Assembly (NCBI RefSeq): GCF_008801605.1
Contig: NZ_VZPJ01000001.1
Location: 744,001-808,000, forward strand
DNA length: 64,000 nucleotides
Direction: 5' to 3'
From: Pseudomonas brassicacearum subsp. brassicacearum
GTDB lineage: Bacteria > Pseudomonadota > Gammaproteobacteria > Pseudomonadales > Pseudomonadaceae
The notes under the pieces are model-generated. The model worked only from the letters and a program-made list of their open reading frames with translations. It had not been told where the DNA came from and did not search any database. Shown in pieces: positions 52,992 through 61,076 of this stretch. The position numbers and the translations under genes were made by a program. The number at the start of each line of letters is the position of its first letter. Positions within the stretch are counted from its first letter, which is position 1.

Positions 52992-54293
52992 ATGAACACG
53001 CCGCTCGCCATAGCCAGTGATGCCCGCGCCCGCGCCTGGCTGGAGCAGTTCAATCTTGGTGATCGCTCGCGCGCCCAGAAACTGCTGGAGGCGCTTGCCT
53101 TCGTATCACGCGATGATTTCCTCGATCAAATGCGGGCCATGCTTCTGCGAGAAGCAGAAGCAACACAGGGCACCGTTGCTCTGTATGCCGAGCGCGAGCT
53201 TAGACATCGCTTGGGTAAGCCGAACCGTTTGTTCAAGGAAACCCGACGCACCATTAAGCGGGCCACCGGCGCGAAGGGGCCTGACGCGGTGAAGCCAACG
53301 AAAGCCTATGACCCCTCTGTTGGCAGCGAAGGCATAGTCGCGCAGATGATTTCTCAGCTATGCCAGGAGTATCCAACAAAATTCCTAAACCACCCCGGCC
53401 CGGAACAAATACGCCGAAAACGTGCACGGGCTTTCTGGGTCGTTACGGATCTGATTGGAAGCGGTGATCGCGCATCCAGCTATCTTGAAGCGGCGTGGCT
53501 TGTGAGATCCGTCCGCAGCTGGTGGTCAGGAAAACTCATGAGGTTTGCAGTCATGGCGTATTCCGCTACTGAATCCGGTGAGCGCTCGGTAGCCAGACAT
53601 CCGTCAAGACCGGCGATACATGTTGTTCTGCCCTGCCCCACCATCGACACCTGTTTTTCCCTTAAAGAAGCCGAGCAGATGAAAACGCTCTGCACCACTT
53701 ATGATCCCACTGATGGAGAGCCAGGCCACGGCCCTTGGTTTTGGAGCGGCCCAAGCCTTGGCTACGGCAACACTGGAGCTCTGCTTGTGTTCGCACACGG
53801 TGCGCCAAACAACGTACCGCTCATGTTTCACAAAGCCTCAAAAGACAAGAAAAAAACCTGGACGCCTTTATTCCCTGCTCGGGTTTCAGCCGGCATCAGC
53901 AAGGAAGTGTTCGGGATTGACTTGACGGCCGAGAGCATCAGCGCTCGCTTGGCTAACCTCGGTGATAAGAGCCTGGCCAAGTCGAAGGCGATCTTGAAAT
54001 CAGACATAGGCACAGGACAGGCTTTTCTGGTGCTGAGTGCGCTGTTGCAGCGTTCCCGCTTAAACGACCGGGCACTCGCCACTCGAACCGGCCTGAAAAC
54101 GTATGAGCTGACGAATCTTCTCCGAAAAATGACTCAATATGGCTGGATCGACTCACAACGCAGACTGACCGACCAAGGTTATGGTCAGCTCGCGCACGCG
54201 AGAAAACAGGAGCATCTTGCTAAAAAAACCACACCTGTTGGCAATCCGATACCAGAACCGTACTATCCCTCCTCGTTGAGGCATCCAATCTAG
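52992..54293 (+). CDS. Retron effector: phosphoribosyltransferase-like, winged-helix protein
   Basis: A 433-residue protein. N-terminal RAWLEQFNLGDRSRAQKLLEAL and TVALYAERELRHRL, then GSEGIVAQMISQLCQEYP and the PRPP-binding-like strand-loop RAFWVVTDLIGSGDRASS (about 146-163), mark the PRTase-like domain associated with type III retrons. The C-terminal region (ALLQRSRLNDRALATRTGLKTYELTNLLRKMTQYGWID, about 345-385) is a winged helix. In such retrons this protein is the toxic effector held in check by RT and msDNA. It precedes the RT gene by 189 bases that look like structured RNA. Confidence 0.78.
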   Translation: MNTPLAIASDARARAWLEQFNLGDRSRAQKLLEALAFVSRDDFLDQMRAMLLREAEATQGTVALYAERELRHRLGKPNRLFKETRRTIKRATGAKGPDAVKPTKAYDPSVGSEGIVAQMISQLCQEYPTKFLNHPGPEQIRRKRARAFWVVTDLIGSGDRASSYLEAAWLVRSVRSWWSGKLMRFAVMAYSATESGERSVARHPSRPAIHVVLPCPTIDTCFSLKEAEQMKTLCTTYDPTDGEPGHGPWFWSGPSLGYGNTGALLVFAHGAPNNVPLMFHKASKDKKKTWTPLFPARVSAGISKEVFGIDLTAESISARLANLGDKSLAKSKAILKSDIGTGQAFLVLSALLQRSRLNDRALATRTGLKTYELTNLLRKMTQYGWIDSQRRLTDQGYGQLAHARKQEHLAKKTTPVGNPIPEPYYPSSLRHPI

Positions 54294-54482
54294 ATTCTAG
54301 CTCCGGCGTACGTTCCTAGAATGTTGCTGCCATGATGGGTTGGATTCTCAACTCATCACCGGGCGCAGATTACTGCAGCCCTATGTCTTAGCTCCTGCTT
54401 ACGGTTAAGCGCTCACGCCACAGCCTAGTGGCGTAGCCTTCTGCCCGCGGCGCGAGCACTCACCCTGCGGGTGTCAAAGTAG
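54294..54482 (+). ncRNA. Candidate retron non-coding RNA (msr-msd region)
   Basis: The whole gap between effector and RT is a chain of hairpins: ATTCTAG 54294/CTAGAAT 54322; TGATGGGTTG 54333/CAACTCATCA 54358 (one G-U); GGGCGCAG 54361/CTGC-A-GCCC 54381; GCTTA 54397/TAAGC 54410; ACGCCAC 54415/GTGGCGT 54434; CACCC 54461/GGGTG 54473. Retron ncRNAs lie just upstream of the RT gene and consist of such stems. I could not assign the branching G or the a1/a2 repeats with certainty, and the first hairpin could instead terminate the effector transcript. Confidence 0.6.
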
Positions 54483-55649
54483 ATGAAGGATTGGACGCCT
54501 CAACACTACCGCCGAGCCCAAGGCGCAAGTACCGTTGCCCCCCCGGTGATGGACGCTGCGATCGCGACCTCTCAGAAGACGGTCGCCGTTCACCCATCGC
54601 TGCCCCCAATATTGACCCTCAAGCACCTCGCCCACCTTACCCAAGTGCCTTATAAGCACCTGCGAAATTACGTCACTCGCGAAGTTGAGTCCTACAAGGT
54701 TTTTCGCGTTAGAAAGCGCGGGCGACTGGGCCAGCCCACTTCATTCCGTGTGATTTGCGTTCCACCTCCAAGCCTGTCGGTAGCCCAACAGTGGATCGCG
54801 CAACACGTATTGGCTAAAGCCAAGCCTCATGCGGCCAGCACAGCCTTTGCACCGAACTGCCGGCTAATTGACGCGGCTTCGCCTCACTGCGCGAGTCGTT
54901 GGCTGATCAAGGTCGATGTGCAACGCTTTTTCGAGTCGATCTCGGAAATTGATTGTTACCGGGTCTTCCGCAGCCTCGGCTACCAGCCCTTGGTATCCTT
55001 TGAACTGTCACGCCTCTGCACCCGTACCGGTAACTTCAGTCGTATGCGCCGCACGATCAAATGGCGCCGAAAAGTCTCCTTGTCCAAGTCAAAGATTCCC
55101 AACTACGCATCACGCGACACTGGTCATCTGCCACAAGGCGCGGCAACGAGTCCCATGCTCGCAAACCTTGCGATGAGAGAAGCCGACATTTTGCTGACCG
55201 AGCTAGCCGAGCGGCTTGGGCTGACCTATACCCGCTACGCGGATGACCTGACCCTCTCTACAACCGACATTGCATTCGATCGGGAGCAGGCTCGTCGGAC
55301 AGTAAATGAGGTCTACAGGATCCTCCAGCGATTTGGGCTCAACCCGAATCTCGCCAAGACTACGATTGCCTCACCACGGAGTCGAAAAATCGTCCTGGGG
55401 CTACAAGTGCATCGGGAAACACCGAGGCTAACCCGCGAATTCAGAATGAAAATCCGGATGCACCTACATTACTTGGAGCGCGAGGACGTCGGGCCTTTGA
55501 AACATGCAGAGCGTCGCGGCTTTTCAGCAATTGCTGGCATGCGCAATCATCTGATGGGGCTCGCTGCCTACGCCATCCAGATCGAGCCTGACTACGGCAG
55601 AGAGATAAAAGCAAGGCTGGAAGCTGTGGAGTGGCCAATACTGTACTGA
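54483..55649 (+). CDS. Retron reverse transcriptase
   Basis: A 388-residue RT. Motif A is WLIKVDVQRFFESIS (Asp 145), followed by GHLPQGAATSPMLANLAM (214-231) and the catalytic YTRYADDLTLS with YADD at 252-255. LNPNLAKTTIASPRSRKIVLGLQVHR (286-311) contains the V-L-G-L region typical of retron RTs, which normally bind the msr at this end. There is no maturase or endonuclease domain, so group II intron RT is unlikely. A stop codon directly before ATG 54483 fixes the start. Confidence 0.9.
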   Translation: MKDWTPQHYRRAQGASTVAPPVMDAAIATSQKTVAVHPSLPPILTLKHLAHLTQVPYKHLRNYVTREVESYKVFRVRKRGRLGQPTSFRVICVPPPSLSVAQQWIAQHVLAKAKPHAASTAFAPNCRLIDAASPHCASRWLIKVDVQRFFESISEIDCYRVFRSLGYQPLVSFELSRLCTRTGNFSRMRRTIKWRRKVSLSKSKIPNYASRDTGHLPQGAATSPMLANLAMREADILLTELAERLGLTYTRYADDLTLSTTDIAFDREQARRTVNEVYRILQRFGLNPNLAKTTIASPRSRKIVLGLQVHRETPRLTREFRMKIRMHLHYLEREDVGPLKHAERRGFSAIAGMRNHLMGLAAYAIQIEPDYGREIKARLEAVEWPILY

Positions 55650-55792
55650 CATTGCAGTAGAGCCGAATGAATTAAGCGCATTGCTAGAATCAAACACCGC
55701 TCAAGGCCTTTTCGGTGTAGCAGCAACGTCATAAATCAACGAGCTACTCACTACTAACTAAGGCTGCTCAGGGAGCGGCGGGCCGGAGAAAA

Positions 55793-57931
55793 ATGCATAT
55801 TTCCAAATTGACCCTGGTCAACTACCGGAATTTCAAGAACACGACCCTTCGGTTTCACAAGGGTGTGAACACCATCATCGGGGAAAACGGCTCAGGCAAG
55901 TCGAACATCCTGCGAGCGATCCGGCTTCTGCTCGACGACACGATGGTGCGTGCCGCCTACCGCTTAGAGGAATCAGATTTCAGCCGTTCGCTCGGACAGT
56001 GGCAAGGTCACTGGATCATCATCAGCATGGAGTTCGAGGAGATCAGTACCGACGAATCCGTGCAGGCGCTGTTCCTACACAGCACAGCTACGCTTTCAGA
56101 TACGCCGCTCCGAAAGGCTACCTATAACCTCATCTTCCGGCCCAAGAAAGAGATCCGGCTGAAGCTGGCTGCCCTTGATATCTTTGACGAAGACAAGCTT
56201 GCTGAAATCCGCAGTGGGATCACAATCGACGACTATGAAACGATTTTCACAGGACGGAGCAACGCCGACTTCAGCGTCCCCGCCGTATACGAATCCATCG
56301 TCGGCGACTTCGGGTCGTGCGTCTTCAAATCGGAGACGGAATTTCCGGGAATAGGGGCGAAAGTGCCCGGGTTCCTCTCCGTTACGAAAGAGGTCTCGCT
56401 GACATTCATACAGGCGCTGCGCGACGTTGTAGCAGAGTTCCATAACAACCGAACGAACCCCTTGCTTACCCTGCTCAAGAGCAAAAGCGGGGAGATCAAC
56501 CCCGAGACGATGCAGCCGATCACTCAGATGGTTCGCGATCTCAACACGTCCATCGAGGACCTTGAGGATGTGCAGTCGGTTCGCAACAATATCCGCGAAA
56601 CCATCAAGGACGCTGCCGGTGAAACCTACTCACCTGCTTCACTATCGATTAAATCTGACTTGCCTGAGGAAGCTGAGAAACTTTTCCAGTCGCTACGGCT
56701 TTTCGTGGGCGAGTCAGAAGTAGGATACGAGGGGGCAATTCATGAGTTGAGCCTGGGTGGTGCCAACCTGATTTACCTGACACTCAAGCTTCTGGAGTTC
56801 AAGTACCAACGCGAAAAGCTTTCCATCGCTAACTTCCTCTTGATCGAGGAACCGGAAGCGCACATCCACACCCACATTCAGAAGACCCTGTTCGACCGCA
56901 TCGCCTACAGCGACGCGCAGATCATCTACACCACACACTCCACTCACATCTCAGAGGTGAGTAATGTCAGCAGCGTCAACATTCTAGGACGCAACGGCTC
57001 ATTTTGTGAGGCCTACCAGCCAGCTACGGGCCTTGAACCGTCCCAGGTCACGAGCATTCAGCGTTATCTCGATGCAGTGCGTAGCAATTTGCTCTTCGCC
57101 AAGAGCGTAATTCTTGTCGAAGGTGACGTGGAAGAAATTCTGATCCCGGTGCTCGTCAAGAAAGTGCTGGGCCTCAGCGTGGACGAGCTAGGGATCAGTG
57201 TCATTAACATCCGCAGCACGGGCTTCAAGAATGTAGCAGTCCTGTTCCACGACCTGCGAATCCGAAAGCGATGCGCCATCGTCACAGACCTCGATCAGGC
57301 CTTCTTCGGTATCACACCATTGCCCACCGATGACGATGCTACGAAAGCGAGAAAATCCAAAGCGGCCGGATCACAGAAATCAGGTCTGGAACGCCAGGCC
57401 GACCTAACTGGATTCATTGACGGGAACCAATGGCTTGCAACCTTCTATGCCAAACATACCTTTGAGGTCGACTTTGTCGCAGCGGGCAACCATGAAGCCG
57501 TTGCTCAGACCGTCCCGAAAGTCTACACGGATGAAAAGACGATCAAGCAAGCGAAGGAGTCTCTTCAATCCGGGCAGCTAGTGCGAATGGGTCGCCGAAC
57601 GCTGACGATGGCCCAAAAGGAGGGCAAGGGATGGTTCGCTATCCTCCTCGCCGAGCATCTCACCCATCACGTACAGATCCCCACCTATATCCTGCAAGCC
57701 ATTCATTTTGCGCATGGCCCATTCTCTCGCTCCTTGCTCACCAGAATTCTGCAACATCGCGCCGAATGCCGGTTCAGTCCCAAGCCTTTGCTGACTCCCC
57801 TGAAGAAAACTTTCCTACTTGAAGTGGAGCGTTTTGAACGAGAGGAAATCAGCCTGCAGACCCTCAAGGCAGCGGTCGATTTTATGCTGCGAGGAGACGC
57901 CATCAATGCGTTCCTAGCGGAGATGGCGTGA
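55793..57931 (+). CDS. gajA: GajA-like OLD-family ATPase/nuclease (Gabija)
   Basis: A 712-residue protein. SMC-like ATPase halves: Walker A in IIGENGSGKSNIL (28-40), signature LSLGGANLIYLTLKLL (319-334), Walker B in LLIEEPEAHIHTHIQ (349-363) and switch THSTHIS (381-387). The TOPRIM follows: VILVEGDVEEILIPVL (439-454) and AIVTDLDQAF (495-504), the OLD nuclease metal ligands. Gabija GajA has this domain order; this one is longer than the usual roughly 580 residues, with about 130 extra C-terminal residues. It overlaps the helicase gene by ATGA. Confidence 0.87.
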   Translation: MHISKLTLVNYRNFKNTTLRFHKGVNTIIGENGSGKSNILRAIRLLLDDTMVRAAYRLEESDFSRSLGQWQGHWIIISMEFEEISTDESVQALFLHSTATLSDTPLRKATYNLIFRPKKEIRLKLAALDIFDEDKLAEIRSGITIDDYETIFTGRSNADFSVPAVYESIVGDFGSCVFKSETEFPGIGAKVPGFLSVTKEVSLTFIQALRDVVAEFHNNRTNPLLTLLKSKSGEINPETMQPITQMVRDLNTSIEDLEDVQSVRNNIRETIKDAAGETYSPASLSIKSDLPEEAEKLFQSLRLFVGESEVGYEGAIHELSLGGANLIYLTLKLLEFKYQREKLSIANFLLIEEPEAHIHTHIQKTLFDRIAYSDAQIIYTTHSTHISEVSNVSSVNILGRNGSFCEAYQPATGLEPSQVTSIQRYLDAVRSNLLFAKSVILVEGDVEEILIPVLVKKVLGLSVDELGISVINIRSTGFKNVAVLFHDLRIRKRCAIVTDLDQAFFGITPLPTDDDATKARKSKAAGSQKSGLERQADLTGFIDGNQWLATFYAKHTFEVDFVAAGNHEAVAQTVPKVYTDEKTIKQAKESLQSGQLVRMGRRTLTMAQKEGKGWFAILLAEHLTHHVQIPTYILQAIHFAHGPFSRSLLTRILQHRAECRFSPKPLLTPLKKTFLLEVERFEREEISLQTLKAAVDFMLRGDAINAFLAEMA

Positions 57932-59712
57932 TGTTCACTTGGGACTCACGAGAACTGAATTGTGAGCAAGCAGCAGCCGTGGTCGAACCGTCGAGCATCT
58001 TCCTTATCGCGTGCCCAGGCAGCGGCAAGACACGCACCCTGACGTACAAAATTGCCTATGAGCTGTCTCGCCGCGCAGACAAACGGATCGTTGTAGCCAT
58101 TACCTATACCCATCGAGCCGCCGATGAGATTCAGGAGCGTATTGAAGACTTGGGCGTCGACACCTCCGGGCTGTGGATCGGCACAATTCACTCGTTCTGC
58201 CTGGAGTGGATCATTAAGCCCTACGGCATTTACTGCCCTGCGCTCGCGTATGGTTACTGTGTCATAGACACACATGATCGCGAACTCATGCTGGAGCGGC
58301 TATGCGCCCCTTATCGAAGCATCAGTCACTGGGATTGCGACTACTACATTAGCGAGACCGGGTACTACCTTGGATGCCAAGACAAACGCAAGCACGATGC
58401 GATTCACAAGGTTCTGGCTGCATACTTCGAAGAGCTTTCAGCCAGTCGACAGATCGATTTCGAACTGATTCTGTGGCACGCCCATACCCTGATACGGGAC
58501 CAGCCGCATATCGCGATTCTGCTCTCGCAAGTTTTTTCCCATGTTCTGGTAGATGAGTACCAGGACACCAAGCAGATCCAGTACAGCCTTCTACTTACCA
58601 TTCTGCGCGCAGGCCGCGGGCAAACGAAGACGTTTATTGTTGGCGATCCGAACCAGGCAATCTACGGATCGCTCGGCGGATATGCGATACCAGTGGCTGA
58701 CTTCCGCGCCCAAGCCGGCATCCCGATCAAAGAAATGTCGCTCAGTCGTAATTACAGGTCTAGTAAGAGGATCATCGACTATTTCTCAAACTTCAACGTC
58801 CATGCGACGAGCATTAAGAGCGCGGGCGAGCATACAGTGTTTCCCAGCCTGGTGACCTACAACCAGGACGTCGCTCACACCGATGTGCACGATGAATTGG
58901 TCAGGTTGATCCAACTGAGTCTTGCCGCCGGCAATGCTCCCCAAAACATCTGCGTGCTCGCTCCATGGTGGATTTTGCTGGCGTCCACGACCCGTAAACT
59001 GGTGGCGATGCTGCCCGATCAGCAGTTCGATGGCCCAGGGCTCGTTCCTTTCAGCAACGATTCGGACAATTTCTGGTTCAAACTCTCCAAAATCTTACTG
59101 ACAGAGTCTTCACCGAGACTGCTAGTTCGTCGAATGCGCTGGGCAAACGATGTGATCAAAGACCTCGGTGATTTCGGTGTGGACACCACGCGGCTTACGC
59201 AACGAAAGCTGCTAAGAGAGTGCAACGCACTCTTGATTGATGAGACGGATGGACTCGGGTACCTGAATCGAGCTTTTATCGATTTGTTTGAGCGACTCAG
59301 TTTATCGCCAGAGAACTTCCCACCGCTCACGGCGCATCGTGAGGCATTCTTTAACAGCTCGGCATCGAGAATCGAGAAACTCCAGAAAGCCGGAGCGAGC
59401 TACATCAATCAAGTGTCATTCTTCAAGAAGGTGTTTCGTGAGCGGACCGGCATAACAGTTTCCACTATTCATGGGGTCAAGGGCGCTGAGTTCGACGTTG
59501 TTATCGCATTCGGTCTGTTGGAGGGAATGGTGCCTCACTTCAATGAAGCGGACGGTCATGTTGCCGCGAGCAAGCTCCTTTATGTATTGAGCTCCCGCGC
59601 TCGAAAACATCTTCACTTGATCTCAGAAACAGGACGATCGAGAGGACGGTACGGGGTCTACACACCGACGGAGTCCCTCGCAGTTTGCCGCTTTAGTTAT
59701 GACTCAGACTGA
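57928..59712 (+). CDS. gajB: GajB-like UvrD/Rep-type helicase (Gabija)
   Basis: A 594-residue SF1 helicase. Walker A ACPGSGKTRTLTYKIA (28-43), motif Ia YTHRAADEIQERIE, motif II VLVDEYQDTKQIQ (about 211-223), GDPNQAIYGSLGG (motif III region), LSRNYRSSKRII (motif IV) and VSTIHGVKGAEFDVVIAF (motif V). GajB of Gabija is a UvrD-like protein of about 500-600 residues that works with GajA when phage DNA is sensed. Coupled to gajA by the 4-base overlap, so the pair acts together. Confidence 0.88.
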   Translation: MMFTWDSRELNCEQAAAVVEPSSIFLIACPGSGKTRTLTYKIAYELSRRADKRIVVAITYTHRAADEIQERIEDLGVDTSGLWIGTIHSFCLEWIIKPYGIYCPALAYGYCVIDTHDRELMLERLCAPYRSISHWDCDYYISETGYYLGCQDKRKHDAIHKVLAAYFEELSASRQIDFELILWHAHTLIRDQPHIAILLSQVFSHVLVDEYQDTKQIQYSLLLTILRAGRGQTKTFIVGDPNQAIYGSLGGYAIPVADFRAQAGIPIKEMSLSRNYRSSKRIIDYFSNFNVHATSIKSAGEHTVFPSLVTYNQDVAHTDVHDELVRLIQLSLAAGNAPQNICVLAPWWILLASTTRKLVAMLPDQQFDGPGLVPFSNDSDNFWFKLSKILLTESSPRLLVRRMRWANDVIKDLGDFGVDTTRLTQRKLLRECNALLIDETDGLGYLNRAFIDLFERLSLSPENFPPLTAHREAFFNSSASRIEKLQKAGASYINQVSFFKKVFRERTGITVSTIHGVKGAEFDVVIAFGLLEGMVPHFNEADGHVAASKLLYVLSSRARKHLHLISETGRSRGRYGVYTPTESLAVCRFSYDSD

Positions 59713-59731
59713 GATCACCTCCACCTATTGA

Positions 59732-59956
59732 CTATTGAAAGCCAGCCAGTGCCATACTGGTGTTTATCAGAAATCGCCGTTCGCGATCGCTCGCAAGGTG
59801 TGAGCGGGGCAAAAATAGGGGAAAACTTCTGAGAGCATAGAGCTCAAATTCTGCGGGATCCATTAGGTGTTCCCATATGCCCTCAAGCGAGCTAGCGGTC
59901 GGAAAGGCGGTTCGGGGAAGATCGCCTTTTAAGTGCCGACTTGCTAGTTCGTCCAC
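59732..59956 (-). CDS. Possible small protein downstream of the pentapeptide gene
   Basis: A 74-codon frame starting at GTG, 21 bases after the pentapeptide-repeat stop, with a normal-looking sequence (DELASRHLKGDLPRTAFPTASSLEGIWEHLMDPAEFELYALRSFPLFL). No convincing ribosome site and no known domain. It may be an accessory gene in the same transcript or a gene remnant. Confidence 0.35.
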   Translation of the reverse strand: MDELASRHLKGDLPRTAFPTASSLEGIWEHLMDPAEFELYALRSFPLFLPRSHLASDRERRFLINTSMALAGFQ

Positions 59957-59977
59957 ATCGCAGGAGACTTCGGGTCC

Positions 59978-60820
59978 TTATGCCTCAGCCGAGAATCTGC
60001 TTCGGTTAGCCTTTGCACGCACTACCCTTTTCGGCCCGACGTCCCAATTTTCATCCCCCAGCTCTCCAGTGAGATACGCACCTTGTGCTCCGGTGAAGTC
60101 TGTTTCAAAGATGTTGGCGTTTCGGAAGTCAGCGCCGTCTAAGTCGGCACCTACAAATTTTGCACCTCTCATGTACGAGCCACGGAAGTCAGCACCTGAC
60201 AGATTTGCATAGCTGAAATCCGCCATCCAGAAATGTCCGCCAGGACGTGTGAGAGGGTCTGCGGTGACAGTGTAAAATTTCGCGTCACTGAAATTTGCGT
60301 GGTTGTACTTGACGACGTCCAATACCCAGTGCCAGTGAACAAGGCTGCCAGGAGCCTGAAGATGGCTAAAATCAGGCACCTTACGCCGCTTTAGCACCTG
60401 ATCAATGCGTCCGAATAGCAAGCTGCTGAAATGGAAACCGGCGAAATCAACACCTCGTTTCTGAGCTGCCACAGCCAAAGGCACCTGATCGCGAAGGGAC
60501 TCCACCAAAGCATCAAATTGCCGCAAATACCGGGCACGACGGAACGGATACCCATAAGGCTCACGCCAGAACCCCTTTGCTTCTGAATGCTGGACATAAC
60601 GGGAGATCAGCTTCTCTTCGCGGACTGCCTCAACGAAGGTCGTACCATACTCCTCGGCAACGACGCGCAAGCATGTGTCGTGCGTTAGCTCCTCGGCTCT
60701 TCGAAAGCCTTGTTTCACAAGTCGAATCACTGCGTCTGGGCAGCCGTCACGAGCATCACGTAAAAGTCTCTCTGCATCAGACTTCAAAATCGAAAGTGAA
60801 GGTGTAGCTGGAGTGTTCAT
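59978..60820 (-). CDS. Pentapeptide-repeat protein
   Basis: A 280-residue protein; ATG 60820 has GAGG 7 bases upstream. The first 120 residues are helical (ILKSDAERLLRDARDGCPDAVIRLVKQG) and unlike the repeats. The C-terminal half has A(D/N)LXX pentapeptide repeats, for example HANFSDAKF, ADFSYANLSGADFRGSYMRGAKFVGADLDGADFRNANIF. Pentapeptide proteins form a right-handed helix; some mimic DNA and protect topoisomerases, others belong to defence systems. Transcribed opposite to Gabija. Function not known. Confidence 0.85.
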   Translation of the reverse strand: MNTPATPSLSILKSDAERLLRDARDGCPDAVIRLVKQGFRRAEELTHDTCLRVVAEEYGTTFVEAVREEKLISRYVQHSEAKGFWREPYGYPFRRARYLRQFDALVESLRDQVPLAVAAQKRGVDFAGFHFSSLLFGRIDQVLKRRKVPDFSHLQAPGSLVHWHWVLDVVKYNHANFSDAKFYTVTADPLTRPGGHFWMADFSYANLSGADFRGSYMRGAKFVGADLDGADFRNANIFETDFTGAQGAYLTGELGDENWDVGPKRVVRAKANRSRFSAEA

Positions 60821-61076
60821 GACCAAACCTCAAATTATCAGCATGGAGCCCTAGAGGATGCTGACCATTGAGATGGCTTATAAAGAGGGGGGGGTAACAC
60901 GACGGTGCAGGGGCTTCACCAAGCTAGGGCCGAACGCCTCCGTCAGTGGCGCGAGACATAATGATGAGAAATTACTGGGCTGCCGTCAAGACGCTGCCAC
61001 ATCACTTTCAGACTCGCATTCGGCCTGGCCTCCTGAATGCAAACGGCAACATCCGTTGTCACCGCTCGAAGACCGC

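Noticed and set aside
54483..55649. Group II intron reading of the reverse transcriptase
   Set aside because: No maturase or HNH domain and no intron domain V-like hairpin downstream; the retron features and the PRTase partner fit better.
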